A stretch of 64,000 bases of DNA. It comes from Hypericum androsaemum. Taxonomy: Eukaryota; Streptophyta; Magnoliopsida; Malpighiales; Hypericaceae. Below are positions 44,280-55,857 of the stretch, one piece after another. A model generated the notes under the pieces. The model ran no database searches, was not told the DNA's origin, and saw nothing but the letters and a program-made list of their open reading frames with translations. Positions within the stretch are counted from its first letter, which is position 1, and each line of letters begins with the position of its first letter. The DNA is taken from positions 16,871,570 to 16,935,569 of the forward strand of contig OZ023186.1 in assembly GCA_963995505.1 (NCBI GenBank), given 5' to 3'. The position numbers and the translations under genes are program-made.

Positions 44280-45282
44280 GATAAAAGTCCACTTAGATAC
44301 CCTGTAGTTTCAACCTTTGACACACCAGTACCTTGTGGTATTAATTTATCTGACCAGGTAACAAAAGTTTGATATGTTTACCAACCAAGTGACATTTGCT
44401 TAACTGTAGTTAGATTAATAAATATTGACATCCACGTGGCACGCCACGTCATTTGTATTGCCACGTGATTTGCCACATCATCACTTACACTACTAAATTC
44501 TATTTTTTATCGATATTTTTTATTTTTTTCTCTAGATGGCAAGACAAGAAACCACTTCCTAATTGAAACAACCATCCCTAAAAGAAAATTCAAACAATCG
44601 AATATCTAATACATAACAATAAAACTCAAAACCTAATTTACTTCAACAATAGAGAAAAGCACCAACCAGAGAGAGACGTATGAAGTTGGAGGAGATGTCA
44701 CCGTCGGTGGCGTTGTGTCCACTTCCAGAATCCTATAGTAATCCTAGACGACACCGTTTCACTTTTAGCAACCAATTAAAATAGAAAAGAGAGAAATATG
44801 AAAGAGAAAAAAGAAAACTCGAGCGACAACGACGATTCACCTTAGGGTTGGAGACGAGGGAAAGGAATTCAAAATTACTGCCTTATGAGTCCTCGAAATG
44901 GCTTTTGATTGCTTTCTTCCTAGTTGGAGAGCCACGAACGGCAGAGGTATGAAATTGGGTGATAAGTGAAATTGAGGAAGGGAGGGAGGGAGGGAGGGAA
45001 ATGAGGAAGACGAAGGGATGGGTGAAATTTTATTTTTTGGAAATAGTTTTGGGTTTAGTTTCTTATGTTGATGACGTGTCATGCCACGTCAATAAATTGT
45101 TGGTCTGGCATGCGACGTGGTAGATGTAATTACATGGCTCATGTTTTAATTAACTCTGGTTACTGAATATCACTTGGTTGATAAATATATCAAACTTTTG
45201 GCACCTGATCAGACAAATTAAAACCACAAAGTACTGGTGTGTCAAAGGGTGAAACCACATAATATGTAAGTGGACTTTTACC
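44280..45282. mobile_element. Mutator-like element (MULE-3), non-autonomous
   Basis: 1003 bp with a perfect 9-bp target duplication TAAAAAATT (44271-44279 and 45283-45291). The left end is GATAAAAGTCCACTTAGATA and the right end, reverse-complemented, GGTAAAAGTCCACTTACATA. Inverted-repeat homology extends roughly 200 bp inward, including TTTGACACACCAGTAC and AACCAAGTGA. The subterminal parts hold several ACGT-core words (CACGTGGCACGCCACGTC). The middle has a (GGGA)n stretch near 44977-44999 and no recognisable coding sequence. Confidence 0.85.
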
Positions 45283-45334
45283 TAAAAAATTTATAAGAAT
45301 ATTAATGAAGATCGATAAGAGATAATTGATTAAA

Positions 45335-46469
45335 GAGAAAAGTACACTAAAGTACCCTGTGATTTTAGCGATTATCACTTGGGTACCCTGTGGTTTCAGA
45401 ACCGTAAAAAAGGTCCAACTTATTTCAATGTTTGTCACGAACTGGTCCCGAGCTCCGGTTCAAGATTTTTTGTAAAAACTGCAGTGTATTGACGCCTACG
45501 TGGAACGCCACGTGGTGGTGAATGTGATTACTCAATGATGATATGGTATGGATAAATTACAAAATAGTACCTAATCTCTTTACTCTATAATCTTCTCTCT
45601 CCTCCCTCTCGCCTTACCTTGGGTGGCCCGCGCGATCCTCCCCCCTCGCGCAGTGGACGTTCACCTGCACACGGCGCCGTTGAGAGCGAGGAGCAGGCCA
45701 CACCGGACTGCTTCCTCTATCTCCGCCTGCCACATGTACTCCTTGGCCCGGGCGGCGTCCGTCTCCTGCTCGGCAGTGGCCAGCGAGGAGGCGTCTGCGG
45801 CGTCTTTGTCGTCGACGGAGGAGGAGGTTGTGCTAAGCGAGGAGGAGGAGACTGCGAGGGGGAAGGAGGGGGCTAAGGTTCGGGTTACGGCGCCGTTGAA
45901 GGTGTACCACGTGCCGAAGGTGGAGGAGGTGGACATAACGGGGAGGGAAGGGGTGGTGAAGCAGTACGCAGGGATCTGGAATGGGAAGCGCATCTTTACT
46001 AACCTCCCGTTCAAGGTGGAGTTCAAGGTCGACCTCCCCGTCCGTGGGAACGTCAAGTTCTTCGTGCACCTCTATGAGGACGAGTTCGAGATCATCGATT
46101 GATCGATTGGTTGATTGACGGACGGGAATGTTCAGGCTTGGGGTTAGGGTAAGGAGAAGGAGAGAGAGGAAGATGATGGATGGAAAGAATGAGAGGGGGA
46201 GGGTTTTTTTTTTGAAAAGTTATAAAAAGTGGTACTAATTTGTAAATTTACCTATTGCCATGTCAACGACGACTAATCCGGGTCACCGCCACATGGCATT
46301 CCATGTAGGCATCCAAACGATGCCGTTTGCCCAAAAATATTTGAACCGGACTAATGGACCTGTCTATGACAAACATTGAAATAAGTTGGACCTTTTTTAC
46401 GGTTCTGAAACTACAGGATACCCAAGTGATAATCGTTAAAATTACAGGGTACTTTAGTGTACATTTCCC
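45335..46469. mobile_element. Pack-MULE carrying an FTR variable-chain gene copy
   Basis: 1135 bp with a perfect 9-bp target duplication TTGATTAAA (45326-45334 and 46470-46478). The left end is GAGAAAAGTACACTAAAGTA and the right end, reverse-complemented, GGGAAATGTACACTAAAGTA. The inverted repeats stay alignable for about 220 bp, with AACGATTATCACTTGGGTA and AGGTCCAACTTATTTCAATG nearly unchanged. Between them is a GC-rich coding segment very different in composition from the AT-rich repeats. No transposase. Pack-MULEs are Mutator-type elements that have picked up host gene sequence; this one fits closely. Confidence 0.9.
45623..46102 (+). CDS. FTRV-like: Ferredoxin-thioredoxin reductase variable chain (transposon-borne copy)
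   Basis: An uninterrupted 159-codon frame, the whole non-repeat part of the Pack-MULE. In plastids the variable chain (FTR-A/FTRV) pairs with the catalytic Fe-S chain. The enzyme passes electrons from ferredoxin to thioredoxins for light regulation. Residues about 83-157 are the SH3-like barrel: AKVRVTAPLKVYHVPKVEEV, then REGVVKQYAGIWNGKRIFTN, LPFKVEFKVDL and VKFFVHLYEDEFEI. Residues 1-80 are rich in Ala, Ser and Arg and then acidic, as in a plastid transit peptide and linker. The first Met is used; Met38 is an alternative. No cysteine cluster is expected in this chain. The strong GC bias is unlike the flanks. Whether it is expressed is unknown; it may be a passenger without function. Confidence 0.8.
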   Translation: MARAILPPRAVDVHLHTAPLRARSRPHRTASSISACHMYSLARAASVSCSAVASEEASAASLSSTEEEVVLSEEEETARGKEGAKVRVTAPLKVYHVPKVEEVDITGREGVVKQYAGIWNGKRIFTNLPFKVEFKVDLPVRGNVKFFVHLYEDEFEIID

Positions 46470-46478
46470 TTGATTAAA

Positions 46479-46986
46479 TGAAAAGGACAATATATTTTGC
46501 GAGTTATATAATTAACGAATGAACGAAAATTCCGAACGCGTGCATTAGAAAAATAATTCTTCTGTCTCCAATTTTCTTGGGACTAAACCAATTAACGAAA
46601 ATTCAATCGCCGAAATTAAAAACGTACAGCTTTCTAGGTGGGGGAGAATATGACATGATCCGCAACTTCTGTTCATCTGGTAGAACCGGTTCGACCAGTT
46701 GAACGTAGATTAAAAAAATTAATTTTTTTTAAAGTACTGATTAATTAAAAAAATTCGACATTATAATTACACGCCTGGTTCATCCGTAGTCGTTCAGTTT
46801 TCTCCAATTGTGATCGATACCGACCAAAATTATCGTATACAGCTTCTAGATATTGAAATGAACCGGTTTTAATTGGATCATGAACGGTCCGGCCTTTACC
46901 ATAGAAAAAAGTGGTGTCGCGTCGGAGACGAAAACATACAACACAAATAATCCTCGTGGAGCTGCGATTCGAAGGAGAGAAGCACA
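46479..46986. other. AT-rich spacer
   Basis: About 500 bp. AACCGGTTCGACCAG (46685) and GAACCGGTTTTAATTGG (46860) are loosely related words that may mark a decayed small repeat. No gene. Confidence 0.45.
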
Positions 46987-47448
46987 TGTTGGGTTATGGA
47001 GCCTGATAGGTGCTCAAACAATGCGTTGGTTGATCGGGGGAAGAGCACGCAAGAGTACCCTCACCAAGGGGCCCGGCGAGTGCCTGGCAAATTTTGGAGC
47101 TGGAGGAGTTGGTGCCCGCCAGAGAGGAGAAACAGAAGTTGGCAAAATCTGGGACCTGGCGGACTCCAGGTGGTTGGCAGCCGCCAGGTATGCCTGCCAG
47201 CTTAAATTAATTTTCTGTTTAGTTTGACTCAGACTCTAAACCTAATTTAGGGTTACTCCTCTATATAAACTCATGTAATACTCATTATAATGTGTGACAA
47301 AAAATATAGTGGTGCACAAGAAACCTAGTGGAAAAATCCTGACTTGGCACACCCACAGACGTAGTCATTCTTGACAAACTGGGTCACCAAATCTTATGCC
47401 TTATTTCGTTCTTCGTTGATTGCTAGCCTATTATTATTTCCCAATAAT
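46987..47448 (+). repeat. 5' LTR of the old copia element
   Basis: Begins TGTTGGGTTATGGAGC and ends near CCCAATAAT. TATA-like CTATATAAA at 47261-47269. Confidence 0.82.
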
Positions 47449-47460
47449 TAATATCAGAGC
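47449..47460 (+). other. Primer binding site, two mismatches
   Basis: TAATATCAGAGC, compared with the standard TGGTATCAGAGC. Both changes are G to A, as expected of decay by cytosine deamination on the other strand. Confidence 0.8.
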
Positions 47461-47490
47461 TTGAAGGTTAGGGGCCGGTGGGAGCAATCA

Positions 47491-48313
47491 TGATGGGTAA
47501 AGGGAAGTCACCTGTTGAAAAGTTCTATGGTATGGAAGATGCAGATAGAAGGCTATTTGTATGGCAAGAATTTGTACCTACCTCTTAGTGGGAAGAAGCC
47601 CGAAGACAAGAAAAAAGAAGAGTGCAGTTTGCTGGACAGGAAGACGATGAGCGTGGTGCGCTTGTCATTGTCCAAGAACGTTGCCTTGCATAAAGTAAAA
47701 TCAAATACTACCAAGAAGATGTTGGAGATTTTATCCGAGATGTACAAGAAGCCATCAGCCGCTAATAAGGTACATATGATGAGCATATTGTTCAACCTCA
47801 AGATGGTATAGAGTACATTGGTGGCCAAACATCTTAACGAGTTCAACACAATGATTGCCCAGTTGAGCTCAGTTAAGAACAACTTCGATGATGAGGTACG
47901 AGCTCTTATTTTGCTGAGTTCTTTACGTGATAGCTGGAATGGTACTATTACTGCAGTCAGTACCTCATCGGGGAAGGTATAGCTTAAGTTGTACGAGGTG
48001 AGAGATTTGATCTTGAGTGAAAAGATTCGGAGGAGAGAATTCACAGTAGCCTCGGGTGCAGCTTTGAGTGCAGGGAATATGGGGAGGTCTTAATCAAGGG
48101 AAAAGTCAAAGAAGGACCAGAGCAGGTTAAAGTACAAATCAAGGAAGGGATCGAGGAAGGACAAGAGCTCGGTTCAGTGCTAGAATTATGATCAGTATGG
48201 TCACTTTTAGGATTAGTGTACGACACCGAAGAGGGAGGAGAAGTCAGCTAACGCAGTAACATATAACCACAGGGATGCGTTGGTCCTGAATGTGAGCAGT
48301 CTATTAGAGGCGT
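47491..48313 (+). pseudogene. copia gag remnant
   Basis: Begins near MMGKGKSPVEKFYGMEDADR, then shifts frame. LSLSKNVALHKVKSNTTKKM and LAKHLNEFN-like pieces follow, then SLRDSWNGTITAVSTSSGKV and a Lys/Ser-rich part. The zinc knuckle is broken (C-x-NYDQYGHF-x-D-x-C, with stops). Not translatable. Confidence 0.8.
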
Positions 48314-48315
48314 AG

Positions 48316-48948
48316 GTGCTGGATTTTGGAGCATCGTTCTATTTATGCATTGACGTAAGGATAACGAAGCAGTATACCCCAGGTGATTATGGCAAAGTTT
48401 ATCTAGCGGATGATGTATCGTTGCAGATTGTGGGTAAGGGGAATGTTCGAATCAGTACACCGAAAGGATCTTTGTTGCGATTGAAGGGGGTGAGGCATAT
48501 TCCTGAGTTGAAGAGGGATTTATTTTCCGTGGGGCAGCTGGATGATGAAGGTTATGCGGTGGTGACCTTTGGCTACCGGTTATGGAAAATTACCAAGGGA
48601 GATATGGTAGTGACTCAAAGTTTGAAAAAAGGTACGTTGTATATGATGAGAAAAATTCATGATAGCATTGATCTTGCAGGTACATCAGATGATACAAATT
48701 TGTGGCATAGTCGACTTGGCCACATGAGTGAGAAGGGGATGAAGGTGTTGTATTTGAAAGGGAAGCTACTGAGCTTAACAACAGCTGACGCCGATCTTTA
48801 TGAGCATTATGTACTTGGGAAGCAGAAGAGAATGAGCTTTTCGAGAGGTGGCAGGTCCCTGAAGGAGCAGAAGCATGAGTTGGTCCAAAGTAATTTATGG
48901 GACAAATGGAAGAGAATCAGAGGATTTTGCAGAAGCACAACAGAGTGA
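48316..48948 (+). pseudogene. copia protease and GAG-pre-integrase remnant
   Basis: VLDFGASFYLC is the protease active-site region (usually V-L-D-S-G-A-S). VSLQIVGKGNVRISTPKGSL, LKGVRHIPELKRDLFSVGQL and LWHSRLGHMSEKGMKVL follow. The integrase core that should come next is missing; the frame ends at 48948. Confidence 0.85.
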
Positions 48949-48959
48949 GCTGGTGCGCA

Positions 48960-49630
48960 AGTGGAAGCTTAAAGACATGGAAATTGGTCCAACTCCCAAA
49001 AGGTAAGAAGACACTGCAAAATAAGTAGGTATATAGAGTTAAGCAAGAGGCGAATGGCACACAGCGTTACAAGGCGAGACTGGTTGTGAAGGGATTGTGA
49101 AGCTAACCACTATTCGAATGGTTTTGAGTATGGTTGTTTCAGAGAATCTGATGTTAGAGTAGATGAATGTGAAGACAGCCTTTCTCTATGGTGATCTAGA
49201 GGAAGAGATCTACATGGAAGAGCCAGTGGAGTACTTGTCAAAAGGTAACAGTGGACTTGTGTGTACGTTGAGGAAGAGTTTGTATGGGTTGAAGCAATCT
49301 CCGAGGCATTGGTACAAGAAGTTCGATAGATTTATGCACGAGATTGAGTTTATGCATTGTGAGGCAGATCATTGTTGCTACTTTAAGAGGTTTGACAATA
49401 GCTATACCATCTTCATGTTTTATGCTGATGACATGTTGATAGAAGGCTCGAGTGCTAGAGAAGTGAGTAAGGTGAAGAAGCAATTGTCTGAGATGTTTAC
49501 CATGAAGGATTTGGGTGAGGCTCTGCAGATCCTAAGAATGAGGATTGAGCAAGAAAAAGTAGCAGGGAAGTTGTTTCTCTTACATACTGATAGTATCAAG
49601 AAGGTATTGGAGAGGTTCAGCATGTAGAAG
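48960..49630 (+). pseudogene. copia reverse transcriptase remnant
   Basis: The open part (49163-49627) starts MNVKTAFLYGDLEEEIYMEE and includes LRKSLYGLKQSPRHWYKKFD and FYADDMLIEGSS with the catalytic Y-A-D-D. MKDLGEALQILRMRI precedes the TAG at 49625-49627. The N-terminal fingers are mostly lost. Confidence 0.88.
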
Positions 49631-49639
49631 GTTAAACCC

Positions 49640-50341
49640 ATGAGTACACCCTTGGGTAAACACTTTAAGCTGTCTAACAAAGATTCGCCTAAGAGTGAGG
49701 CGGAGAAGGCTCAGATGAAGAAGACTCATTATCCATCAGCAATAGAAAGCTTGATGTATGTTATGGTCTGTACAAGGCCAAACATCGCACATGCGGTGGG
49801 AGTGGTGAGTAGGTACATGAGCAATCCGGGCAAGCATCATTAGCTGGTAGTGAAGCAGATCTTTAGGTACTTGAGAGGTACTACTGAGAAGGTCCTATGC
49901 TTCGAGGGCAGTGAAGTGAAGCTGATAAGATATGTTGACGCAGATTTGGAGTCCAGTGACCTTGATGGGAGAAGAAGCACTACAGGGTATGTATTCACGC
50001 TAGGAGGGACATCGATCTCCTGGGCTTCTATGTTGTAAAAGATAGTGGCTTTGTCAACTGCAGAAAGTGAGTATGTGGCAGTGATGGAAGCAAGCAAAGA
50101 GATGGTATAGTTGCAGCATTTTTTGTGTGAGTTGGGGAAGGAGCAGAAGTACAGTGTACTCCACAATGACAGCCAGAGTGCAATTCACTTGGCAAAGAAT
50201 TCTATCTTTCACTTAAGGACTAAGCGCATTGAGTTGAGGTATCACTACATAAGACATCTCTTGGAACGGAAGATCTTGCGGCTTGAGAAGATTCAAAGAA
50301 GTATGAATCCTGTGGATATGTTGACCAAGGTAGTTTCTTAG
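49640..50341 (+). pseudogene. copia RNase H remnant
   Basis: MYVMVCTRPNIAHAVGVVSR, YVDADLESSDLDGRRSTTGY, STAESEYVAVMEASKE and HNDSQSAIHLAKNSIFH are all readable. In-frame TAG codons at 49841-49843 and 50108-50110 sit where Trp is conserved. The region ends VDMLTKVVS, the usual copia pol C-terminus. Confidence 0.88.
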
Positions 50342-50468
50342 AAAAGCTGAAGCTAAACATAGCTCCAGTTAGCCTAGTAAATTGAGAAAAGACCAGGCAT
50401 ACCAAGTAGAGAAGAGGGTCATCTAGTGAAGGGTGACTGGTATTGAAGTCAGTCTCCAAGTGGATGAT

Positions 50469-50907
50469 TTTTAAGTTATGGAGCTTGATAGGTGTTCGGA
50501 GAAGGCGTTGGATAATCGATTCAAGGCCATGCAAGAGTACCCGCACTCGCCAAGGGTCCCAGCGAGTGCCAGGGGAATTTTGGAGCTGGAGGAGTTGGCA
50601 GAATCTAGGACCTGGCAGACTCCAGGTGGTTGGCGACCGCTATGCGTTAGCTTAAATCGATTTCCTGTTTTGTTCGACTCGGACTCTAAACCTAATTTAG
50701 GGTTGCTCGTTTATATAAACTCATGTAATACTTATTGTAATGTGTGACAAAAGTGTAGTGATGCACAAGAACTTAGCGAAAAAATTCTGGCTTGGCACGC
50801 CCCTAGACGTAGTCATTCTTTACGAATTGGGTCACCAAATCTTGTGTCTTCTTTCATTTTGTTTTGTTCTTCATTGATTGCTGTCTTATTATTATTTCTC
50901 AATAACA
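50469..50907 (+). repeat. 3' LTR of the old copia element
   Basis: The partner of 46987-47448. The start is mutated (TTTTAAGTTATGG), the end reads CTCAATAACA. Confidence 0.8.
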
Positions 50908-53900
50908 CGAAATCTTACCTTCTTATTTCGTTTCGGTAAATGTCAACTTATTTTAGTCCTAGAAAAGTTGAGATGGTCCAGTATGGAATACAACCCCTCA
51001 TCTAAAACTATACCAATGTGCCAAGTGGCCAATTAAGTGGGAGAGATAGTTCAAATTTCTTCATCGGCCAGCGATTTAATTTTGTGTGCATGCTGCCAAT
51101 GGTGAGACATCGCGAAAATGCCATATTTCTACTCCCTCTAGCAATTACAACCACCTAATGACCTTTTCCACTTAAATTGAGAACGACCCATCTCTTTATT
51201 TGTCCCTCTTTCAATACTTCAGTCGCCGGTCATACGCCTAACTCGGTCCTTGCTTTCTACGAGGAAACAGATGCCTACTCGCGTAAATAATACAACGAAT
51301 TTGTCGTGAAACACTCGTACAATTTACAATAGTTTCGAGTTTGAATTTTGAAAATGTAAACTATACAAAATTTAATCAAATATTTATTTTTTGAAAGATA
51401 AATTTTTACACCATAACACATGTCAAAATTTGAACATTAAACCTTCTATGTATTTACAATGCCTTGTACAGTTTGGCTTTCCTTTGTATAGGTAAAGGAG
51501 ACGTAGGTAGAGGGGAACGTGATAGGAGAATTTGAACCATTGTCCACTCCAATGTAAGAGAAGATTTGGGTCAATTTAGTTAGTCAAATTAATATTTTTC
51601 ATGTGAATTAACTTGTAATTGTATTTGAATTTCGATTTACTAGAGAAGATTTGGGTCAACTTAGTTAGTGAAATTAATATTTTTCATGTGAATTAACTTT
51701 TAATTGTATTTAAATTTCGATTTACTAGAATAAAACCTCCGATTTTCTTTTATTGAAAGAGTAGGAGTAACGAAAGGTCAAAGCATTCATATGCAATCCT
51801 ATATATTTGTATATTAGATATAATATTTTCACCTAAAACAGTTTTCCCGTCATCAACCCGCGGGTGACCATCATGTTAGAAAATTGACTCATAAACAGTT
51901 GAAAATATCACTATGCACAATCGGTTAGACTATTGAGATACTTGCATCCGTGTGGTGGCAAAAGTTCGGAGTGAGAGAAGATGGTGGGCCCAATTAGTTG
52001 GTATTTAGCTTAAATAATAGATTTCGAATTTCGGCCAATGATATCGTAAGAGTGTCAAATATTTGTTACAATTGAATTGTAACATTTTAAAAGTAACATC
52101 TAATCTAACTTGAATTTATATTAGTTGATATCGATATAGGTTTAAAAACATGAGATGTGATCGAAAAGAACCGTAAAATTCTTTTAAGAAGTCGCATTAA
52201 GCAGGCATTACTGATGTGACCTCCTGAATTCTTAAACGTTGAAAGTTATATATGCATGAAGTAATCACGATTGCATTTTCGTATTTAATATAGATTGGTG
52301 TTTAGTATGGATTTTCTGTCGATTTTCACCTATACATTAAAATAATCCTTAATTTGATTTTTTGGTTAACATAGCCTATTTTACATACCAATGACACAAC
52401 CGAATTATCCAAATTTGCGTTGGTAAAACTTTACGTAGCGGCAAAAATTTTCCTACTAATTTTTAACGTTACATTGTTCAAACTCGATATCGGTAAACAA
52501 TATCTGTGAATTAATGTATGTATTTGTTTTCACCTATAAGTTCACAATTTCCTTGTCTTAGCGCGTGGACTTTGTTAAAAGGAAAATTAAAGCACTTACT
52601 TGATTAGAATGGTCTATTGCCTTTTAATCCCTTATTATTGAAAACCCATATTAAGACAAGAAATAGTTCACATTAATTTAGAGCCCAAGTTGAGCTCAAA
52701 ATGTAAACGCACGTACCCAATTTTCCCGCCCGAACGGTGCTCATAGGATCTGATCCATGTATCGTAATCTCACGGGGTACTAACCAAACCCGCTACATGT
52801 AAATGTGATGCATGTAAGAATTTTTATACAGTACATTATCCGGGCACTAAATGAGCTAACTAATTAAAATAAGAAGTGAGTAAGATTTTTGAATGCTGAT
52901 TTAAAATTTTAATTCAATTTGAATGTTGACTTAAAAATTTAATTCAGCACTTTTGTCAAATCATGATGCCGTTGGGACAAGTGTACTCGCGATGGTTGTG
53001 TGTATATTTCTACAAATTTTGAACTATGGGTCTAAATTCAAATCTCTAGTTTTATATTATCATTTATCACTTGACCTAGATTTAAGAATTTAACGAAAGT
53101 TGATGCGAGTCAAAACGAGGGTAGACTTTTGTGGGCTGATCCGACTTCGATTTAATGGTGTTTAAATTTAAGGTAGTTTTATAAAACGAGAGACAAATAT
53201 ATTGGGTGTACGCAATGCAAAATCTGTATGTCAAAATCACAAGATGAACATGAAATCGTTTCATCAATATACCACCAAGATGAATTTCAAGAGATCGCGA
53301 TCGGCATGAGTTGATCAGACGAAAATGTGCATAAATTTTAGGTAACAATTATTTGTCTATTAATCATATTAGATGAAAATGTTGCTACATATGAGTTGAT
53401 CACAAGAGAATTTCTTAATGACCAATATGAGTTTTATTGGAAATGCATAATTATGTTACTTATTAAAAAAAAAACCCACCAAGTGTGTAGGTCGAAATAA
53501 ATATCAAGTAGATATTTTTTGTTTATAGCATTTGGTATTCGATACTTATTATACCGACTAATTAAAATTCAAACTAAATAGAATATGATAAAAGTAAAAC
53601 TCTTCTAACAAGTATTTTACGTCGCTATATTCTTAATGACTCGAAATTGAAGTCTAATTAAACGAGAACAACGTTTTCACCGATTGATCTAAATTTTCGT
53701 TATTGGATAATATTTTCTTTTTTTCCAAAGAAATATGACATATTTTGTGCTAGAACATCTTCAATTATGACATCTCAACGATGTCATTAAACGATATTAT
53801 CTCATTTTTCAGAGTTCGGTGGGTCGACTCTCACGTCCTATCCCTTTAGAAATGAAAAAAAAATTTGTTTGAGAAACGAATAAAGTTTAATGTTGTTTAG

Positions 53901-55611
53901 AACTTGAGATTTAGTCTAACTTTGTTCAAATTTTATTCACCGAAAAAAGTAGCACGTTGAACCGACCAGAAATAAGCAATTGCAATATCTTGCACGATTT
54001 TATTGTGCATAATTTCTTTTTTTCCAAAACGAGAAATTATATCACTATCCTCTGCCCCAAAAATAAAAAAGGAGGGGTGACATGGCTTCCTTCTTTCCTT
54101 TTAAGAGAAACGTCGTGATATTGAATGGTCCAAGATCAAAAATAACAAACTCATGTATGGTGTGATAGATACAGTGTCAATTCTTAAGCATGAGGTGAGA
54201 GGATCGAATCTCATGACCTTCTAAGATCTGAAATTGTAGAAACAATTTAAATCTCACCAAAAAAAATTAATAAATATTCCATTGAAAAATTATGATGATT
54301 TTGAATGGTCAGAGATTAAAAGTAATCACAATAATTTCGCCTTGAGAATGCACTGAGTTATACGGAATTTGTACAATAATAGTGGCTTGCAAATTTCTTT
54401 TTGCTTGCAAATCACTGTCATATTATCTTAAAGTTTTGAATACGTATATTTTAACATATAGTTTATTCAGTAAAATTAATTGAAAGACTATAAATATTTA
54501 TATTTCAATAATGATGGTGTTAAACATTTACAGCTAATTTATGGCAATGATTAATAAAATTTTAAGGTTTATAGTTACAATGTTCGAGGTCAATAAACAA
54601 AAAATAATTAAAAGAAGGAAAATCCTTTTTTAGCAAGGAAAATCAAATTTGAGTACCCTGGTCTACAAAGCAATATCCAACAGGTTGATAGAAATTCACA
54701 GGGCACGTGTTCCATATGGAGTATGATGAGCTAGGCATTCTATGATCAGACTTGACCAAGACATTCCAGACTCATTAATCCCTAAACCCAATCAAGTAGT
54801 AGACCATCATTTTAAATGAGATTGTAAATTAAATCGGTGATTGAATTGTTATAATTTGATCAAAATTTTGAATTCAAATCATTGTAAATTAGTACCGTTA
54901 AAATATGAGATAAAACGAGAATGCATGGTGCTTGATCAAAAAAAAATTTCTCAAACTTCAAAAGTTCTATTCAACTTGAATTAGTAGATTTGGTATTCGA
55001 TTATACCACCAAAATATATTTGATGAGATCGTGATTCACGTGACACTTGGATATATATTACAGATCGAGAACAAAAGTTGATACAATCTGTTTACCTAAA
55101 AAAAGAAGTAAGACGATAAGTTGTTCAATCCGAATTGAATGACAACTCACGCACGCACATACTTCACAGAAACATCTGTAAGGTAGACCCATTCATGTAG
55201 TTCTTCTTAGTTTAACATAAATTAATTTCCAGCAAAAAGACAGAAATTAACACAGACAGTATTTAACGTAGTTTTATCAAAACATTCACATATTCAGTGA
55301 CAATAAAGTGTAGTGAAAATGTGCATTTGGAAAACCAATTGTCATTAAAAAAAACCCCCTCCAGATTGGTCAAAAAATTGTTAAACCATATTGTAATATT
55401 GTAAAAAATTCCAAAAATAAATGTCTAAAAAATTAAAAATGATTTTTGTGACTTGGAAATATTAAGCCGATACTTCATTTATATTGGAATTTTATAGTCA
55501 AATCTACAGAAATTGCAATGTAGTTGATTTTAGTTGTAGTGCCCATTCTCTAATATTTTTCATATTAATTAATAGCTGTGCAAGTGTCTAACTACTACCC
55601 GTTGACGAATA
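50908..55611. other. AT-rich intergenic DNA
   Basis: About 4.7 kb with no gene I can support. Contains an 85-bp tandem duplication at 51557-51726. Open frames are short and lack known motifs. Confidence 0.5.
51557..51726. repeat. 85-bp tandem duplication
   Basis: Two copies beginning AGAGAAGATTTGGGTCAA, at 51557 and 51642, differing at a handful of sites. Otherwise identical through TTCGATTTACTAGA. Confidence 0.9.
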
Positions 55612-55620
55612 TATACTATA

Positions 55621-55848
55621 GGAGAAACTACGCTCAGGTCCCTGGAATATGGTCGTCCTACTCCTCAGATCCTTAGGTTTTTGAAAATTATTTTACCGTC
55701 TCTCCGTGTTTGGTTTTACCCTATTCTGATGATAAGGACTCGTGAGTAGGGTAAAACTAAACACGGGGGACGGTAAAATAATTTTCTGAAATTTAGGGAC
55801 CCGAAGAGTAGGGCGACCATACCACGGGAACCTGAGCGTAATTTCTCC
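55621..55848. mobile_element. MULE-type MITE (foldback)
   Basis: 228 bp, almost entirely inverted repeat. The left end is GGAGAAACTACGCTCAGGTC and the right end, reverse-complemented, GGAGAAATTACGCTCAGGTT. Flanks TATACTATA (55612-55620) and TATACTATG (55849-55857) form a 9-bp duplication with one mismatch. The end sequence resembles MULE-1 (1195) and the element at 58281. Confidence 0.85.
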
Positions 55849-55857
55849 TATACTATG

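Larger units (their letters stand above)
46987..50907 (+). mobile_element. Ty1/copia LTR retrotransposon, old and decayed
   Basis: LTRs at 46987-47448 and about 50469-50907. They share GTTATGGAGC near the start, CTAAACCTAATTTAGGGTT and TATATAAACTCATGTAATAC, but differ by indels and many substitutions. A damaged iMet primer site follows the first LTR. Domains run gag, protease/pre-integrase, reverse transcriptase, RNase H; the integrase core is missing. Stops are frequent. No target duplication is recognisable. Clearly older than the element at 8782-17281. Confidence 0.9.

Noticed and set aside
45661..46056. 131-codon frame on the minus strand inside the Pack-MULE
   Set aside because: Antisense shadow of the FTRV frame, which carries the recognisable domain.
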